Shown here: positions 16,829-25,813 of the stretch, one piece after another | Layout: the number at the start of each line of letters is the position of its first letter | Numbering within the stretch: position 1 is the stretch's first letter | DNA from: CAYPZU01 sp964415395 | Lineage (GTDB): Bacteria; Chlamydiota; Chlamydiia; Chlamydiales; SM23-39 | DNA: 64,000 bases | NCBI GenBank assembly: GCA_964415395.1 | Contig: CAYPZU010000002.1 | Span: forward strand, 12,995-76,994 | Direction: 5' to 3' | The notes under the pieces: model-generated | Told to the model about the DNA's origin: nothing | The model's database searches: none | Seen by the model: only the letters and a program-made list of their open reading frames with translations | Position numbers and translations under genes: made by a program

Positions 16829-18379
16829 TCAGGATACTCTGTAATGGCAGCCGAGAGAGTGTTTATTGCGCCAGGCTCCCTGAGCGATGAGGAGGGCTGT
16901 GAGAATGCCGTTGCGCAGGCCGATGAGATCGGGGGTGAGGGCGCATTTTTCATAGAACGAGTCGATCTCCCACTGGAGTTCGCGGAGCATTTTCAGGGCT
17001 CTCCGGAGCCGGTCTTTGTCTCGGATGAGGCCGACATAATTCCACATGGTTTGCTTGATGGTGGTCCAGTCCTGGCGGATGAGGGCCGAATCGACTTTTT
17101 CGTGGCTCATCTGCCATTTTTCCACGGGAGGGAAATAGTCTTGCCGGGAAGCCCAGCCGGCGAGGAGGTCCTGACCCGCCGCAACGCCCCAAACCAGTCC
17201 TTCCAGGAGCGAGGTGGAGGCAAGCCGGTTCGCCCCGTGGAGGCCGGTGCAGGAGACCTCCCCGATCGCCCGCAGGCGGCGGATCGAGGTGCATCCTTTG
17301 AGATCGACGGCGACGCCGCCGCAGCTGTAGTGGGCGGCTGGGACGACAGGGACAGGCTCGGCGGCGAGATCATACCCTTTTTCGAGGCAGTAGGCGTAGA
17401 TGGCGGGGAACCGGTTTTTGAGCCATTCTTTGCCGCGTGAGGAGATGTCGAGCCAGAGATGGTCGGCCGACGAGGCGAGCATTTCGGAGAAGATGGCGCG
17501 CGAGACGACGTCGCGGGGCGCCAAATCGCCCCGCTCATGGTATTTATGCATGAAGTGCTTTCGCTGCGCGTCCAACAGCTTGGCCCCTTCGCCGCGGAGC
17601 GCCTCTGAAAGAAGAAAGCGCCTTTCGCCCGGGACATAGAGGGCGGTCGGGTGGAACTGGACATACTCCATGTTCATGATCCGGGCGCCTGCCCGGTAGG
17701 CCATCGCGATGCCGTCGCCGCGGGCCTCGAGCGGGTTCGTGGTATGGAGGAACACTTCGCCAAGCCCTCCGGTCGCCAGAATCGTTTCGCGAGCGAAAAT
17801 CAGCTCCATCGCCTGCGTCCGGCAATTGAAGACATACGCGCCGACGCAGGTGGATGGGAGGTAGATGTCGGTGATTTTCTTCGAGTGGTGGGAGAGCGTG
17901 ATGAGGTCGACGGCGGCGCAGCCGGTTAGGATCTCGATGTTGGGCTTTTGCTTGATCTGGGCGAGGAGCGACTGCATGATGGCCCGCCCCGTCTGGTCTT
18001 TGTAGTGGAGGATGCGGGGGGTCGAATGGGCGCCCTCCTCGGTGAGGCAGAGAGAGCCGTCGGGATTGCGGTCGAACGGGACGGAGGCCTCTCCGATCAA
18101 AATTTTCTCAACGAGCGCAGGCCCGAGCCGGACGAGCTGCTCAACCGCTTCGGGGTTGCAGAGGCCGGCCCCGGCTTCGTGGATATCTTTGGCGAGCAGG
18201 CTGCCGGAATCACCCTCCCCGCTGTAGACGATGCCCCCCTGGGCGTAGGCCGAATTGGAGCTCCATACGTCCTCCCCCGCAGTCAAAACCGCGACCTGAA
18301 GCCCTCCTCTGGAGAGTTCCAGGGCGGCCGCAGCGCCGGCAATCCCGCATCCGATGACTAAGATATCGCATTTTCTCAT
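16829..18379 (-). CDS. nadB: L-aspartate oxidase
   Basis: 516 residues. It oxidises L-aspartate to iminoaspartate with FAD, the first step of de novo NAD synthesis. FAD motif ILVIGCGIAGAAAALELS is followed by SNSAYAQGGIV, then HSTPRILHYKDQTGRAI, QFHPTALYV, EALRGEGAKL and LAPRDVVSRAIFSEM, and the capping region HYSCGGVAVDLKG with GLHGANRLASTSLLEGLVWG. All match NadB rather than succinate dehydrogenase. The C-terminus is helical as in the family. nadA and nadC are not in the window. It lies upstream of tRNA-Val on the same strand. Confidence 0.92.
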   Translation of the reverse strand: MRKCDILVIGCGIAGAAAALELSRGGLQVAVLTAGEDVWSSNSAYAQGGIVYSGEGDSGSLLAKDIHEAGAGLCNPEAVEQLVRLGPALVEKILIGEASVPFDRNPDGSLCLTEEGAHSTPRILHYKDQTGRAIMQSLLAQIKQKPNIEILTGCAAVDLITLSHHSKKITDIYLPSTCVGAYVFNCRTQAMELIFARETILATGGLGEVFLHTTNPLEARGDGIAMAYRAGARIMNMEYVQFHPTALYVPGERRFLLSEALRGEGAKLLDAQRKHFMHKYHERGDLAPRDVVSRAIFSEMLASSADHLWLDISSRGKEWLKNRFPAIYAYCLEKGYDLAAEPVPVVPAAHYSCGGVAVDLKGCTSIRRLRAIGEVSCTGLHGANRLASTSLLEGLVWGVAAGQDLLAGWASRQDYFPPVEKWQMSHEKVDSALIRQDWTTIKQTMWNYVGLIRDKDRLRRALKMLRELQWEIDSFYEKCALTPDLIGLRNGILTALLIAQGAWRNKHSLGCHYRVS

Positions 18380-18530
18380 GAGTGGAACTATAATAGACGT
18401 ATGAACCTATCCGCAAATTATAACGTCGGTCTTCGGAAACTTTTTGGTCCCAGCGCCCCGAAAGGGGGCCCCTCACTGGGTCGCAAAAATTTTCTCGAAT
18501 CCCTAACCCCTCTACTTTGCGGATAGATTC

Positions 18531-19085
18531 ATGAACGGAATTTTTTCACCTCACTTAAAGCTGGCGAAGAAACTTTGGCAGGAACATCTAAGGCCTGGCG
18601 ACGGGGCAATCGACGCCACCTGCGGGAACGGAAACGACCTTTTTTTCCTAAGCGAGCTGCTGCTTCCCCATCCGGAGAGCTACGTCTACGGGTACGATTT
18701 GCAAAGCGCCGCGATTGAAAATACGAGAAAATTGGTTCCCTCTGAAAGAGTGCGCCTCTTCTGCCAGTCGCATGAAGAATTCGGCCCTCTCCCCTTCCCT
18801 CCGCGGCTGATCGTATACAATCTGGGCTATCTGCCGAAAGGCGATAAATCAATTGTGACGCAAACGGGCTCAACGCTCAAAAGCGTAAACCAGGCGCTCT
18901 CGATCCTTGCGGAGGGAGGAGCTCTTTCGATCACCTGCTATCCAGGACATGACGAGGGGCAGAAGGAAGAGGCCGCTCTGCTCGATTTTTTCAAAGATCT
19001 CCCCTCCACCCTTTGGCAAGTCCAGCATTTCCGGTGGATCAACCGCCCCCGCTCTCCAAGCTTGCTCTGGATTTTGAAGCTATAA
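18531..19085 (+). CDS. MnmM/YtqB-type SAM-dependent tRNA methyltransferase
   Basis: 184 residues. DATCGNGNDLFFLSELL is the SAM-binding motif I; YDLQSAAIENT follows. YNLGYLPKGDKSIVTQ and ITCYPGHDEGQKE are characteristic of the YtqB family (PF06962). The B. subtilis member, MnmM, methylates nm5s2U34 in tRNA. The first ATG fits the domain start. Its 3' end overlaps folC on the other strand by 47 bases. I recall a homologue near murB in Chlamydia. Confidence 0.85.
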   Translation: MNGIFSPHLKLAKKLWQEHLRPGDGAIDATCGNGNDLFFLSELLLPHPESYVYGYDLQSAAIENTRKLVPSERVRLFCQSHEEFGPLPFPPRLIVYNLGYLPKGDKSIVTQTGSTLKSVNQALSILAEGGALSITCYPGHDEGQKEEAALLDFFKDLPSTLWQVQHFRWINRPRSPSLLWILKL

Positions 19086-20139
19086 ATTTCAGCGCGTCGT
19101 CCATCAGGTAAAAACTGCCGCAGACCACTCCCCTTTCAATTTCAGGAAAAGAACGCGCGGTTTTCGATCCGGGAACTTCGCGGGAAAGATCCGCAGGAGG
19201 GATGAGGCGGGGAAACGAACACTGGACGAAGGTGATTTCAGAGGCGAACGGACGGATGATTTCGACGCACTGCCGCCAGTCTTTATCGTTTGAAAATGCG
19301 AGATAGAAGGGAAAGGTTTCGCCGGGATGGAAGAAGCGGAGCGCGTCGGTGAGCCGGCGGAAAGCGTCGGGATTGTGGGCGACGTCGAGGATGACGCCGC
19401 CGAATTTTTCGAAACGGCAGGGAGGGCGCGAGAGAATGCCCGCTTCGATGGATTGAGGAGAGGCGCCGAGAACGGCGAGCGCTTTGTGGGCGATCGAACG
19501 GTTCTCGAAGTCGTAGAATAGCTCCGTAGATGCGGGCGCTGCGATCGCGGAAGGGAAAAACGGAGCGGCTTTAGGCCCTGCGACGAGTGGGACGCCCGGT
19601 TTTGCAATTCCCCCTTTTTCGCGTGCGATCTCTTCGAGAGTATTTCCTAGAAGAGCTGTGTGTTCGAGGCCGATCGAAGTGATGACGGCAAGTATCGGAT
19701 GGATCACATTGGTGGCGTCGAGACGGCCGCCGAGACCGGTTTCGATCGAGGCATATTCGACGTTTTCCTCTGCAAAATAGAGAAAAGCGAGAGCTGTCAT
19801 GAGATCGAAAAAAGAGAGAGGGAGATCTTCTGCTGCGGCGAAGACGCGCTTGAGGAGTGTTTCAGCGGCGGCATCGGAGATTTCCTGTCCATTGATTCGG
19901 ATTCGTTCGCGGTAGGAAGAGATGTGGGGCGAGGTGTAGAGAGCGGTTTTGCATCCTTCAAGCTGGAGAGCTGCTGCGATCTTCGTTGCGACGGAGCCTT
20001 TGCCGTTCGTCCCGGCGACGTGGATCGAGCGGAAGGCGCGATGGGGACGCCCCAGCCGCTCATCGAGGAGCCGCATCGCGTCGAACGACTGGATTTTTCG
20101 GCCGGGATAGGAGAAGAGTTTTTCGATGAGAGGGGTCAA
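19039..20139 (-). CDS. folC: Folylpolyglutamate/dihydrofolate synthase
   Basis: 366 residues, somewhat short for FolC (~420). It ligates glutamate to (dihydro)pteroate/folate with ATP. P-loop HVAGTNGKGSVATKIAAAL, SPHISSYRERIRINGQEI, ETGLGGRLDATNVI, GLEHTALLGNTLEEIA and the C-domain VAHNPDAFRRL are diagnostic. The start is a TTG overlapping the PHP gene stop as TTGA, implying translational coupling. Confidence 0.94.
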   Translation of the reverse strand: MTPLIEKLFSYPGRKIQSFDAMRLLDERLGRPHRAFRSIHVAGTNGKGSVATKIAAALQLEGCKTALYTSPHISSYRERIRINGQEISDAAAETLLKRVFAAAEDLPLSFFDLMTALAFLYFAEENVEYASIETGLGGRLDATNVIHPILAVITSIGLEHTALLGNTLEEIAREKGGIAKPGVPLVAGPKAAPFFPSAIAAPASTELFYDFENRSIAHKALAVLGASPQSIEAGILSRPPCRFEKFGGVILDVAHNPDAFRRLTDALRFFHPGETFPFYLAFSNDKDWRQCVEIIRPFASEITFVQCSFPRLIPPADLSREVPGSKTARSFPEIERGVVCGSFYLMDDALKFIASKSRASLESGGG

Positions 20140-20969
20140 TGGGCCAGCAGCATTTCAAGGGTGCTCTCGCCTACCCATGAGGCGCCGAGAGAGATGTGGG
20201 GCTTGAGGGGGCCGTGGTAGTCGGAGCCGCCGGTGGCGATCCAGTTTTTCTCTTTGGCGAGGCGGATCCAGGGAAGCTCAAGTTCTTTGGGAAGATTTCC
20301 ATAATAACATTCGATCCCGTCGAAAGGGTTGTCGAAGAGTTTCCGCTTGAACGATCCGCTTTTGATGAAATGGGGATGGGCGAGGATCGCTTTCCCCTTG
20401 GCCAGATGGATCTGCTCGATCGCCTCTTTCGGGGTGAATTTGACGCCGAAGGTGTAGCAAAGCCCTCCTTCGCGCAAGTAAAGTTCGAACGCCTGCTGCG
20501 TGGAGCCGACATATTTTTTCTGGACCATGAGCTGCGCGATGTGGGGGCGTCCGATGGTCCGTTTGGCGTTCGCCTGATAGGCGAAATCGAGAAGCTCCTG
20601 CTCGGAGATGGGCATTTTTCTTTGCGCGAGCTTCTCGAGGATCGCCCGATTCCGCTCGGCGCGCCGCTTCTGCATCTCTTTCAGAAAGAGCTGGAGAGTG
20701 GGCGCCTTCGGATCGAACCCGTAGCCGAGGATATGGACGGAGGTTTTATCCAGCTCGGAAGAGATTTCTATGCCGGTGAGCAGGCGGAGGCCGATCCGCT
20801 CCGCTTCGGCGAACAGTTCGGGCGTGTAGGCGTTCACCGTGTCATGGTCGGTGATCGAGAGGCCCGAGAGCCCTTTCTCTTTCGCCAAATGGAGGAGGGC
20901 GATCGGGTCGTCCGAGCCGTCCGAGCAGTTCGTATGGGTATGGAGGTCGGCCCTGAAATCAGCGTGCAT
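20136..20969 (-). CDS. PHP-domain phosphoesterase (RNase AM/YciV-like)
   Basis: 277 residues from ATG 20969 (MHADFRADLHTHTNCSDG), which overlaps the upstream stop by 11 bases; the longer frame begins at 21035. The four PHP motifs are visible: DLHTHTNCSDG, SITDHDTVNAY, ILAHPHF and GGSDYHG. The GIEISSELD and RPHIAQLM regions match the YciV/TrpH family, which hydrolyses 3',5'-nucleotide bisphosphates and trims RNA 5' ends. It belongs to the nusB-murB-CPBP-PHP-folC operon. Confidence 0.88.
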   Translation of the reverse strand: MHADFRADLHTHTNCSDGSDDPIALLHLAKEKGLSGLSITDHDTVNAYTPELFAEAERIGLRLLTGIEISSELDKTSVHILGYGFDPKAPTLQLFLKEMQKRRAERNRAILEKLAQRKMPISEQELLDFAYQANAKRTIGRPHIAQLMVQKKYVGSTQQAFELYLREGGLCYTFGVKFTPKEAIEQIHLAKGKAILAHPHFIKSGSFKRKLFDNPFDGIECYYGNLPKELELPWIRLAKEKNWIATGGSDYHGPLKPHISLGASWVGESTLEMLLAH

Positions 20970-21717
20970 CGGCCTTCTTCCATTCGCGGGCGAGGAAAAG
21001 GAGCGAGAGGAGCGCCATCCCTGCAGGCCAGACAAGTCCGGCTCTTCCGAAAAGCGCGCTGCTGAAAACAGGAAACGCGGCGTTCAGGCAAAAAAGGATG
21101 AGGCTCATCGCGACCGCCACGGACGCGGTGATAAATACAGGCTGTCCTTTCTCGCGGAGCCAGAAAAGGAGCGGGGCGAGGGCGATGTTGAGGCAGAAGA
21201 CGGCGGCAAAGCTATTGAGCGTCGGATCCTGGATGACGCTGGAAGCTCCCTGCTGCAGCCCCCAGAATGGGCCGATTAGGAGGGAGGCGCGGGCCAATCC
21301 CTTTCCTTTCAGTTTTTCATGCAGGTAGCCGCGCCAGAAAATCTCCTGCCCGAGCACCATGAAGGCGCCGAAAAAGGAAATGAAAAGGCCACCGATGAGC
21401 GAACCGGCCAGAAAACTTTTCTGCTGAAATGCTTCCGGTAGCGCGTAGCTCAGGCCATAGGTGACGATGACAGAGAGCGCAGCGAATCCGAACAAAACAG
21501 GAAGCCACTTCGCATTTTTGAAGACCGGAATCTGGATCCCCTCTTTTTTCGCAAAGATCATTCCCACGAATCCGGGGATCCAAATCACCGCGGCGGTCGC
21601 AAGGGAGTAGAGAAGGCTCGAAACGAGTTCAGGCTTGGGTTTTCCCATGAAGAAAAGGACAAGGGCTGAGAGGGCCCAGGAGAGGGAAAAAGTCCAAAGA
21701 AGAGCTGCTTTCATCAT
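20959..21717 (-). CDS. CPBP-family (CAAX protease-like) membrane protein, catalytic motif altered
   Basis: 252 residues with about seven hydrophobic segments. GQEIFWRGYLHEKLKGKGLA matches the ExxxR motif 1 of CPBP intramembrane metalloproteases, but the first Glu of the usual EE pair is Gln. The motif 2 histidine position reads FWGLQQG. Proteolytic activity is therefore doubtful. Start overlaps the murB stop by 4 bases (ATGA). Confidence 0.7.
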   Translation of the reverse strand: MMKAALLWTFSLSWALSALVLFFMGKPKPELVSSLLYSLATAAVIWIPGFVGMIFAKKEGIQIPVFKNAKWLPVLFGFAALSVIVTYGLSYALPEAFQQKSFLAGSLIGGLFISFFGAFMVLGQEIFWRGYLHEKLKGKGLARASLLIGPFWGLQQGASSVIQDPTLNSFAAVFCLNIALAPLLFWLREKGQPVFITASVAVAMSLILFCLNAAFPVFSSALFGRAGLVWPAGMALLSLLFLAREWKKADAR

Positions 21718-22577
21718 GTGTAGATCCTAATTTCTGGTTCTAAATGAATGCCTGTTTTTTCGAAAACGGTTTGCTGCACGATCCGGATCAGCTCCTGCAT
21801 CTCCTGGGCCGTGGCGCCGCCTGCGTTGATGAGAAAATTGGCATGAAGGTCGGAGACTTTCGCGCCGCCGACAGACAAGCCTTTGAGCCCGCACCGGTCG
21901 ATGATCGCCCCTGCGGAAATATCAGGCTTCGGGTTGCGGAAGACGCACCCGGCGCTTTTGTCTTTGTAGGGCTGCGTTTTCATCCGGTATTCGACGATGG
22001 CGAGCTGCGCTTTGCGGGCCCCTTCGAGAGGAGTCAGGCTGAAGCGGGCCGAAAGGATCGCTCCTTTCCTATTCTGGAAGGGAGATTTCCGGTAGCTGAA
22101 CACGAGGTCTTTGCGGAGGAATTCTTCTTTCCGTCCATCTTCATTGAGAAAGAGGACCGAGGCGAGCGATTCGCAGGTTTCTTTGCCGTTGGCCCCGGCG
22201 TTCATGAATACGGCGCCGCCGACGGTCGCTGGAATGCCTGAGGCGAATTCGAGTCCGGAAAGTCCTTTGCGCGCGGTCTGGATGCCGAGAAGCGAGAAGT
22301 TGTAGCCCGATCCGGCATGGACTTCGGCTTCGCCCCACTCGCAAAAGTCGATCTTATTGAGGAGGACGAGGCCGTCGAAGCCCGCATCGGAAAACAGGCA
22401 GTTGGAGCCTTTCCCGATGATGAGCTTGGGACATCCCTTTTCGCGGGCGAAACGGAACGCTTCTTCCATTTCTTCAATGGTGGCTATTTCAGCGAAATAG
22501 CGGATCGGTCCGCCTATGCCGTAAGTGGAAAATTCACTGAGCGAGCGCTGGCTCTGGAGTTGGAGCTGAAGACCCAT
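21714..22577 (-). CDS. murB: UDP-N-acetylenolpyruvoylglucosamine reductase
   Basis: 287 residues. It reduces UDP-GlcNAc-enolpyruvate to UDP-MurNAc in peptidoglycan precursor synthesis. STYGIGGPIRYFAEI, IIGKGSNCLFSD, SGIPATVGGAVFMNAGANG, YRKSPFQ and KSAGCVFRNP are family landmarks; the proton-donor Ser region (SAGCVF) is present. It overlaps nusB by 44 bases, so the start could be further in. Confidence 0.95.
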   Translation of the reverse strand: MGLQLQLQSQRSLSEFSTYGIGGPIRYFAEIATIEEMEEAFRFAREKGCPKLIIGKGSNCLFSDAGFDGLVLLNKIDFCEWGEAEVHAGSGYNFSLLGIQTARKGLSGLEFASGIPATVGGAVFMNAGANGKETCESLASVLFLNEDGRKEEFLRKDLVFSYRKSPFQNRKGAILSARFSLTPLEGARKAQLAIVEYRMKTQPYKDKSAGCVFRNPKPDISAGAIIDRCGLKGLSVGGAKVSDLHANFLINAGGATAQEMQELIRIVQQTVFEKTGIHLEPEIRIYT

Positions 22578-22977
22578 TTTTTTTGTAGACCCCGTCTAAA
22601 ATAGCGTTGATGTAGGAGGCGCTTTCGGGCGTGCCGAATTTACGGCAGAGGCGGATCGCCTCGGCGATCACAACTTTAGCGGGGAGGGCCGTGTCGAAAT
22701 GAAGCTCAAAAAGGCCAAGCCGCAGGATGGTCCGCTCAACCCGGGAAATCCGCTCGAAACTATATTCGGTCGAGGCGGTTCGGATCTCGGCGTCGATAGA
22801 GTCCAGGTTCGCCAATACGGAATCGACGCGGGCGTGGACATCGAGCATGATCCGCTTCGTCACTTTGAGTTCGTTCATCATGAACGGGATCATTTCCTCT
22901 TCAAAGCCGGGTATAAAGTCGCGGCTGAAGAGGACCTGGAGGACGATTTCGCGGAATTTCTGGGGCGGCAGAGCCAT
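22534..22977 (-). CDS. nusB: Transcription antitermination factor NusB
   Basis: 147 residues. FREIVLQVLFSRDF, ISRVERTILRLGLFELHFD, LPAKVVIAEAIRLCRKFGTPESASYINAILDGV is the NusB fold with its RNA/NusE surface. First gene of the leftward operon; the divergent exonuclease gene starts ~155 bases away. Confidence 0.94.
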   Translation of the reverse strand: MALPPQKFREIVLQVLFSRDFIPGFEEEMIPFMMNELKVTKRIMLDVHARVDSVLANLDSIDAEIRTASTEYSFERISRVERTILRLGLFELHFDTALPAKVVIAEAIRLCRKFGTPESASYINAILDGVYKKNGSSAPTPEPALAQ

Positions 22978-23132
22978 AGGTCTTCAGGTTTGTTGAACGG
23001 CGGAAGTATAGCAGATCTTCTTCATTCCCATCCAGATCCAAAAAGAATTTTTTTCAGCTTATTTGAAAAACTATTTCCTTGCGTTCCCAATTATTAATTG
23101 ATATTTTACCTAATCTGGAGCCAAATCGCATC

Positions 23133-23735
23133 ATGATTGGAATCTTCCTCGACACAGAAACAAACGGCCTCAATTCCCAGGTCCACCGGATCCTTGAAAT
23201 CGCTTTTAAAATCGTCGACCTGACGACGGGCGAGATCAAAGAGGAATATCAGACGATCGTCTCCCAGCCGATCGAGGCGTGGGAAAAAAGCGATCAGGAG
23301 AGCCTAAGGATCAACGGCTTCAGCTGGGAAGAGGTAAGCCAGGGGAAGACAGCCCGGCAAGTCTCCCAGCATATCCTCGACATTTTCAGCCGCTGGGGCA
23401 TCCGCCGCAAAAAGGCGGTCTTCATCTGCCAGAACCCCTCCTTCGACCGGGTCTTTTTCGCCCAGCTGATCGATTCGGACACCCAGGAGCTTTTAAGCTG
23501 GCCCTACCACTGGCTCGATCTCGCCTCGATGTTTTGGGCCCTCTCCATGGACAAGGCGAAGAAGAAAATGGGTCCGCTGCCCTGGGAAACCGGCTTTTCC
23601 AAAGACCTGATCGCCTCCCACTATAAGCTTCCCCTTGAGGCCAAGCCCCACCGGGCGATGAACGGGGTGAGCCATCTGCTGCTGTGCTACCAGGCCGTCG
23701 TCGGATTTCCGCACGACAATAAATCTACTGTCTGA
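23133..23735 (+). CDS. DnaQ-like DEDDh 3'-5' exonuclease, last acidic residue changed
   Basis: About 200 residues from ATG 23133 (MIGIFLDTETNGLNSQ). Exo I is FLDTETNG, Exo II lies around ICQNPSFDRVFFAQ, and Exo III is HRAMNGVSHL. In the DEDDh family Exo III reads HxAxxD; here the final position is Gly, so one metal ligand seems lost. A proofreading-like or RNase-like role is otherwise expected. Its 3' end is copied at 24289-24347. GGAG is 12 bases before the start. Confidence 0.75.
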   Translation: MIGIFLDTETNGLNSQVHRILEIAFKIVDLTTGEIKEEYQTIVSQPIEAWEKSDQESLRINGFSWEEVSQGKTARQVSQHILDIFSRWGIRRKKAVFICQNPSFDRVFFAQLIDSDTQELLSWPYHWLDLASMFWALSMDKAKKKMGPLPWETGFSKDLIASHYKLPLEAKPHRAMNGVSHLLLCYQAVVGFPHDNKSTV

Positions 23736-23772
23736 TACCTTCCTCGCTCCACATTCAAAACAACGGAATTTT

Positions 23773-24174
23773 ATGGCCACACTCGCGCAACTAAATGCAG
23801 AGCATATTGCAGCAACACAAATATGTAGAAGAGAATCTCGCCGAGTCGTACTCGCTGAGATCGAACTGATCAGACGGGGGAGAAAACTGATCTATCAAGC
23901 TTCTCCTTGGAGCTGCAGCATGAGCATCCTGTCTAATATCCCTGGGTCAGTGGCCCGGGTCATCAGCGCCGTGGCTCTCGCGATCATTTTTGCCCCATTT
24001 GCGCTTCTCTGCGGGAAACACAGCGCTTCTCACATTCAGTTCAAGGCCGCTACCAAGAGCATCAAAACGGAGTCCAAACTCGTTGCGTATGGAATTTACG
24101 GAGCGCTATTCCCCAGCAAAGGGATCGACCGCATCCACGGCGCTCTGTTCGACCGCGTGAATTCAGTACTGTAA
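23773..24174 (+). CDS. Small membrane protein, paralogue 1
   Basis: 133 residues, unrecognised. A basic N-terminal half with likely amphipathic helix is followed by a hydrophobic segment ISAVALAIIFAPFALLCGKH (~65-85) and a second weaker one (~105-120). The same AIIFAPFALLCG core recurs in the gene ending at 24797 (ALSILFAPFALLCGRYS). It is followed by a stub of the exonuclease gene. Confidence 0.65.
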   Translation: MATLAQLNAEHIAATQICRRESRRVVLAEIELIRRGRKLIYQASPWSCSMSILSNIPGSVARVISAVALAIIFAPFALLCGKHSASHIQFKAATKSIKTESKLVAYGIYGALFPSKGIDRIHGALFDRVNSVL

Positions 24175-24288
24175 CCCTCTAGGCAAATAAGAGAAAACAG
24201 ATGGCGCTAGCGAGGCAAAGCCAGATGTCTCTCATTTGAGTAGTGGGTTAGTTATTTAATGAGTCTAGTTTGACTTGATTACAAATTA

Positions 24289-24347
24289 TCAGCCATCTGC
24301 TCCTCTGCTACCAGGCCGTCGTCGGATTTCCCCAAGACAAAAAATAA
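24289..24347 (+). pseudogene. Duplicated 3' stub of the DnaQ-like gene
   Basis: Encodes in frame SHLLLCYQAVVGFP...stop, matching the last residues of the exonuclease at 23133-23735 with few changes. It has no start. It marks a tandem duplication that carried the next small gene. Confidence 0.85.
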
Positions 24348-24389
24348 GTTGATCGGTAGATTGCTCCTCCTTTTAATTTTTGGAGGAAA

Positions 24390-24399
24390 NNNNNNNNNN
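24390..24399. other. Assembly gap (10 N)
   Basis: Ten undetermined bases directly after a strong SD-like GGAGGAAA (24382-24389), so the start codon of the following gene probably lies in or just after the gap. Confidence 0.98.
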
Positions 24400-24797
24400 C
24401 AGGGCATTTTTACGAATATTCCCTTCGCCTTTCCCAGGACATCGTCAGAGTAAGAAAAGAGCAGATCGAGCAGAACCGGACCGCCTACAAGCAGCTCGCC
24501 CAATTCAAACCGGTGTGGGTCACTCGGGAGTTTCTAGTGAAAATCCCCTACGCCTGCGCGCGTCTCACGAGTTCGATCGCCCTCTCGATCCTTTTCGCTC
24601 CGTTCGCCCTTCTTTGCGGAAGGTATAGCTTAAGCAAAATCTATTTCAAAAAAGAGGTCATCGAAATCAAATACGCGGCCAAGGAAATTCCCTGGCTCCT
24701 CCTTGGAGTGATCTGCCCCCGCAGAGTGATCGACCCCTACAGCAACTTGCAAACCCGCTTTGCCGCAGAGCAGGCTTTCACCCAAAGAGCAACCTAA
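24400..24797 (+). CDS. Small membrane protein, paralogue 2 (start hidden in gap)
   Basis: The frame is open from the gap: GHFYEYSLRLSQDIVRVRK...NRTAYKQLAQFKPVWV..., then LTSSIALSILFAPFALLCGRYS, KIYFKKEVIEIKYAAKEIP and a second hydrophobic stretch. It aligns along its length with the 23773-24174 protein. The ATG at 24513 is too far in, because homology begins upstream. The SD GGAGGAAA before the gap supports a start inside it. The stop overlaps the cydB stop by 4 bases. Confidence 0.65.
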
Positions 24798-25813
24798 TAG
24801 CTCGAGGAGTCGAGGCGCACCTTGCCGCGGAAAATCCGGTAGACCCAAAACCCGTAGGCGAGGACCAGAGGGACGCCGATCGCCACGACAATGAGGAGGA
24901 TCCCTAAAGTTTTCTGGCTGGACGCCGTGTTGTAGATCGTCAGGCTGTTTGTCTCCGGAGCGATCGACGAAAGGACGAGCGTCGGGAAAGTGCCGAGCCC
25001 GAACAAAATGAGCAGCGAGCCGATCGAGGCGCAGGACGAAATGAACGCCCACCCGTCATTGCCTTTGCGCACCTGGTAGGGAACGTTCGCGATCGCAAGA
25101 AACGAGAGGACCGGGAAGACGAGGAAATAGGGCCGATCCGCAAAACTCTGCGTCATGTGGGGATTGAACATCACCGTCGTCAGCGTCACCATGAAGTAGA
25201 AAAAGAGGAACACTCCCATCGCGGGAAAGATCCAGCGGCGGACCAGCTCGTGCGTCGGCCCTTCCGTCTTCATGAGAAGATAGATGGCGCCATGCATGGC
25301 GAAGAGCGAAATACCGAAGATGCCGACGAGAATCGAATAGGGGCGGAAGAAATCGGAAAAGGTTCCGGCGAAGTCCTGGTTCGAGTCGATGGGAATCCCT
25401 TCGATCACATTGCCGAGGACCAAGCCAAGGACGAAGGCGACGATAATGCTCGAGAAGGCGAACACTGCGTCCCAGGTTTTTCTCCACGACACGGATTCCC
25501 TTTTGCTGCGGAATTCGATCGCAACCGCGCGGAAGATGAGGCCGGCGATGAGAACCATAAAAGGAGTGTAGAATGCGGAGAACACAGAAGCGTAAGCGTT
25601 AGGGAATCCGGCGAAAAGGCCCCCCATCACGATGACGATCCACACTTCGTTGCCGTCCCATACAGGGCCGATCGAGTTCAGAAACTCCCTTCTCTGCCTG
25701 TCGGTGCGCGCCAGCAAATGGAGAGCCCCCACTCCGAGATCGAAGCCGTCGAGAACCGTGTAGAAGAGGATCGCAACTCCGATAATTCCATACCAAAGGA
25801 TTTCGAGCGTCAT
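24794..25813 (-). CDS. cydB: Cytochrome bd ubiquinol oxidase subunit II
   Basis: 339 residues, many membrane spans. ILFYTVLDGFDLGVGALHLLARTDRQRREFLNSIGPVWDGNEVW is the CydB signature (LDGFDLG, GPVWDGNEVW). With CydA it reduces O2 to water using quinol, with high oxygen affinity. Starts one base into the cydA stop. Confidence 0.96.
   Translation of the reverse strand: MTLEILWYGIIGVAILFYTVLDGFDLGVGALHLLARTDRQRREFLNSIGPVWDGNEVWIVIVMGGLFAGFPNAYASVFSAFYTPFMVLIAGLIFRAVAIEFRSKRESVSWRKTWDAVFAFSSIIVAFVLGLVLGNVIEGIPIDSNQDFAGTFSDFFRPYSILVGIFGISLFAMHGAIYLLMKTEGPTHELVRRWIFPAMGVFLFFYFMVTLTTVMFNPHMTQSFADRPYFLVFPVLSFLAIANVPYQVRKGNDGWAFISSCASIGSLLILFGLGTFPTLVLSSIAPETNSLTIYNTASSQKTLGILLIVVAIGVPLVLAYGFWVYRIFRGKVRLDSSSY

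Noticed and set aside
24513..24797. ATG at 24513 as the start of the second small membrane protein
   Set aside because: Homology with paralogue 1 begins well upstream and an SD lies directly before the assembly gap.
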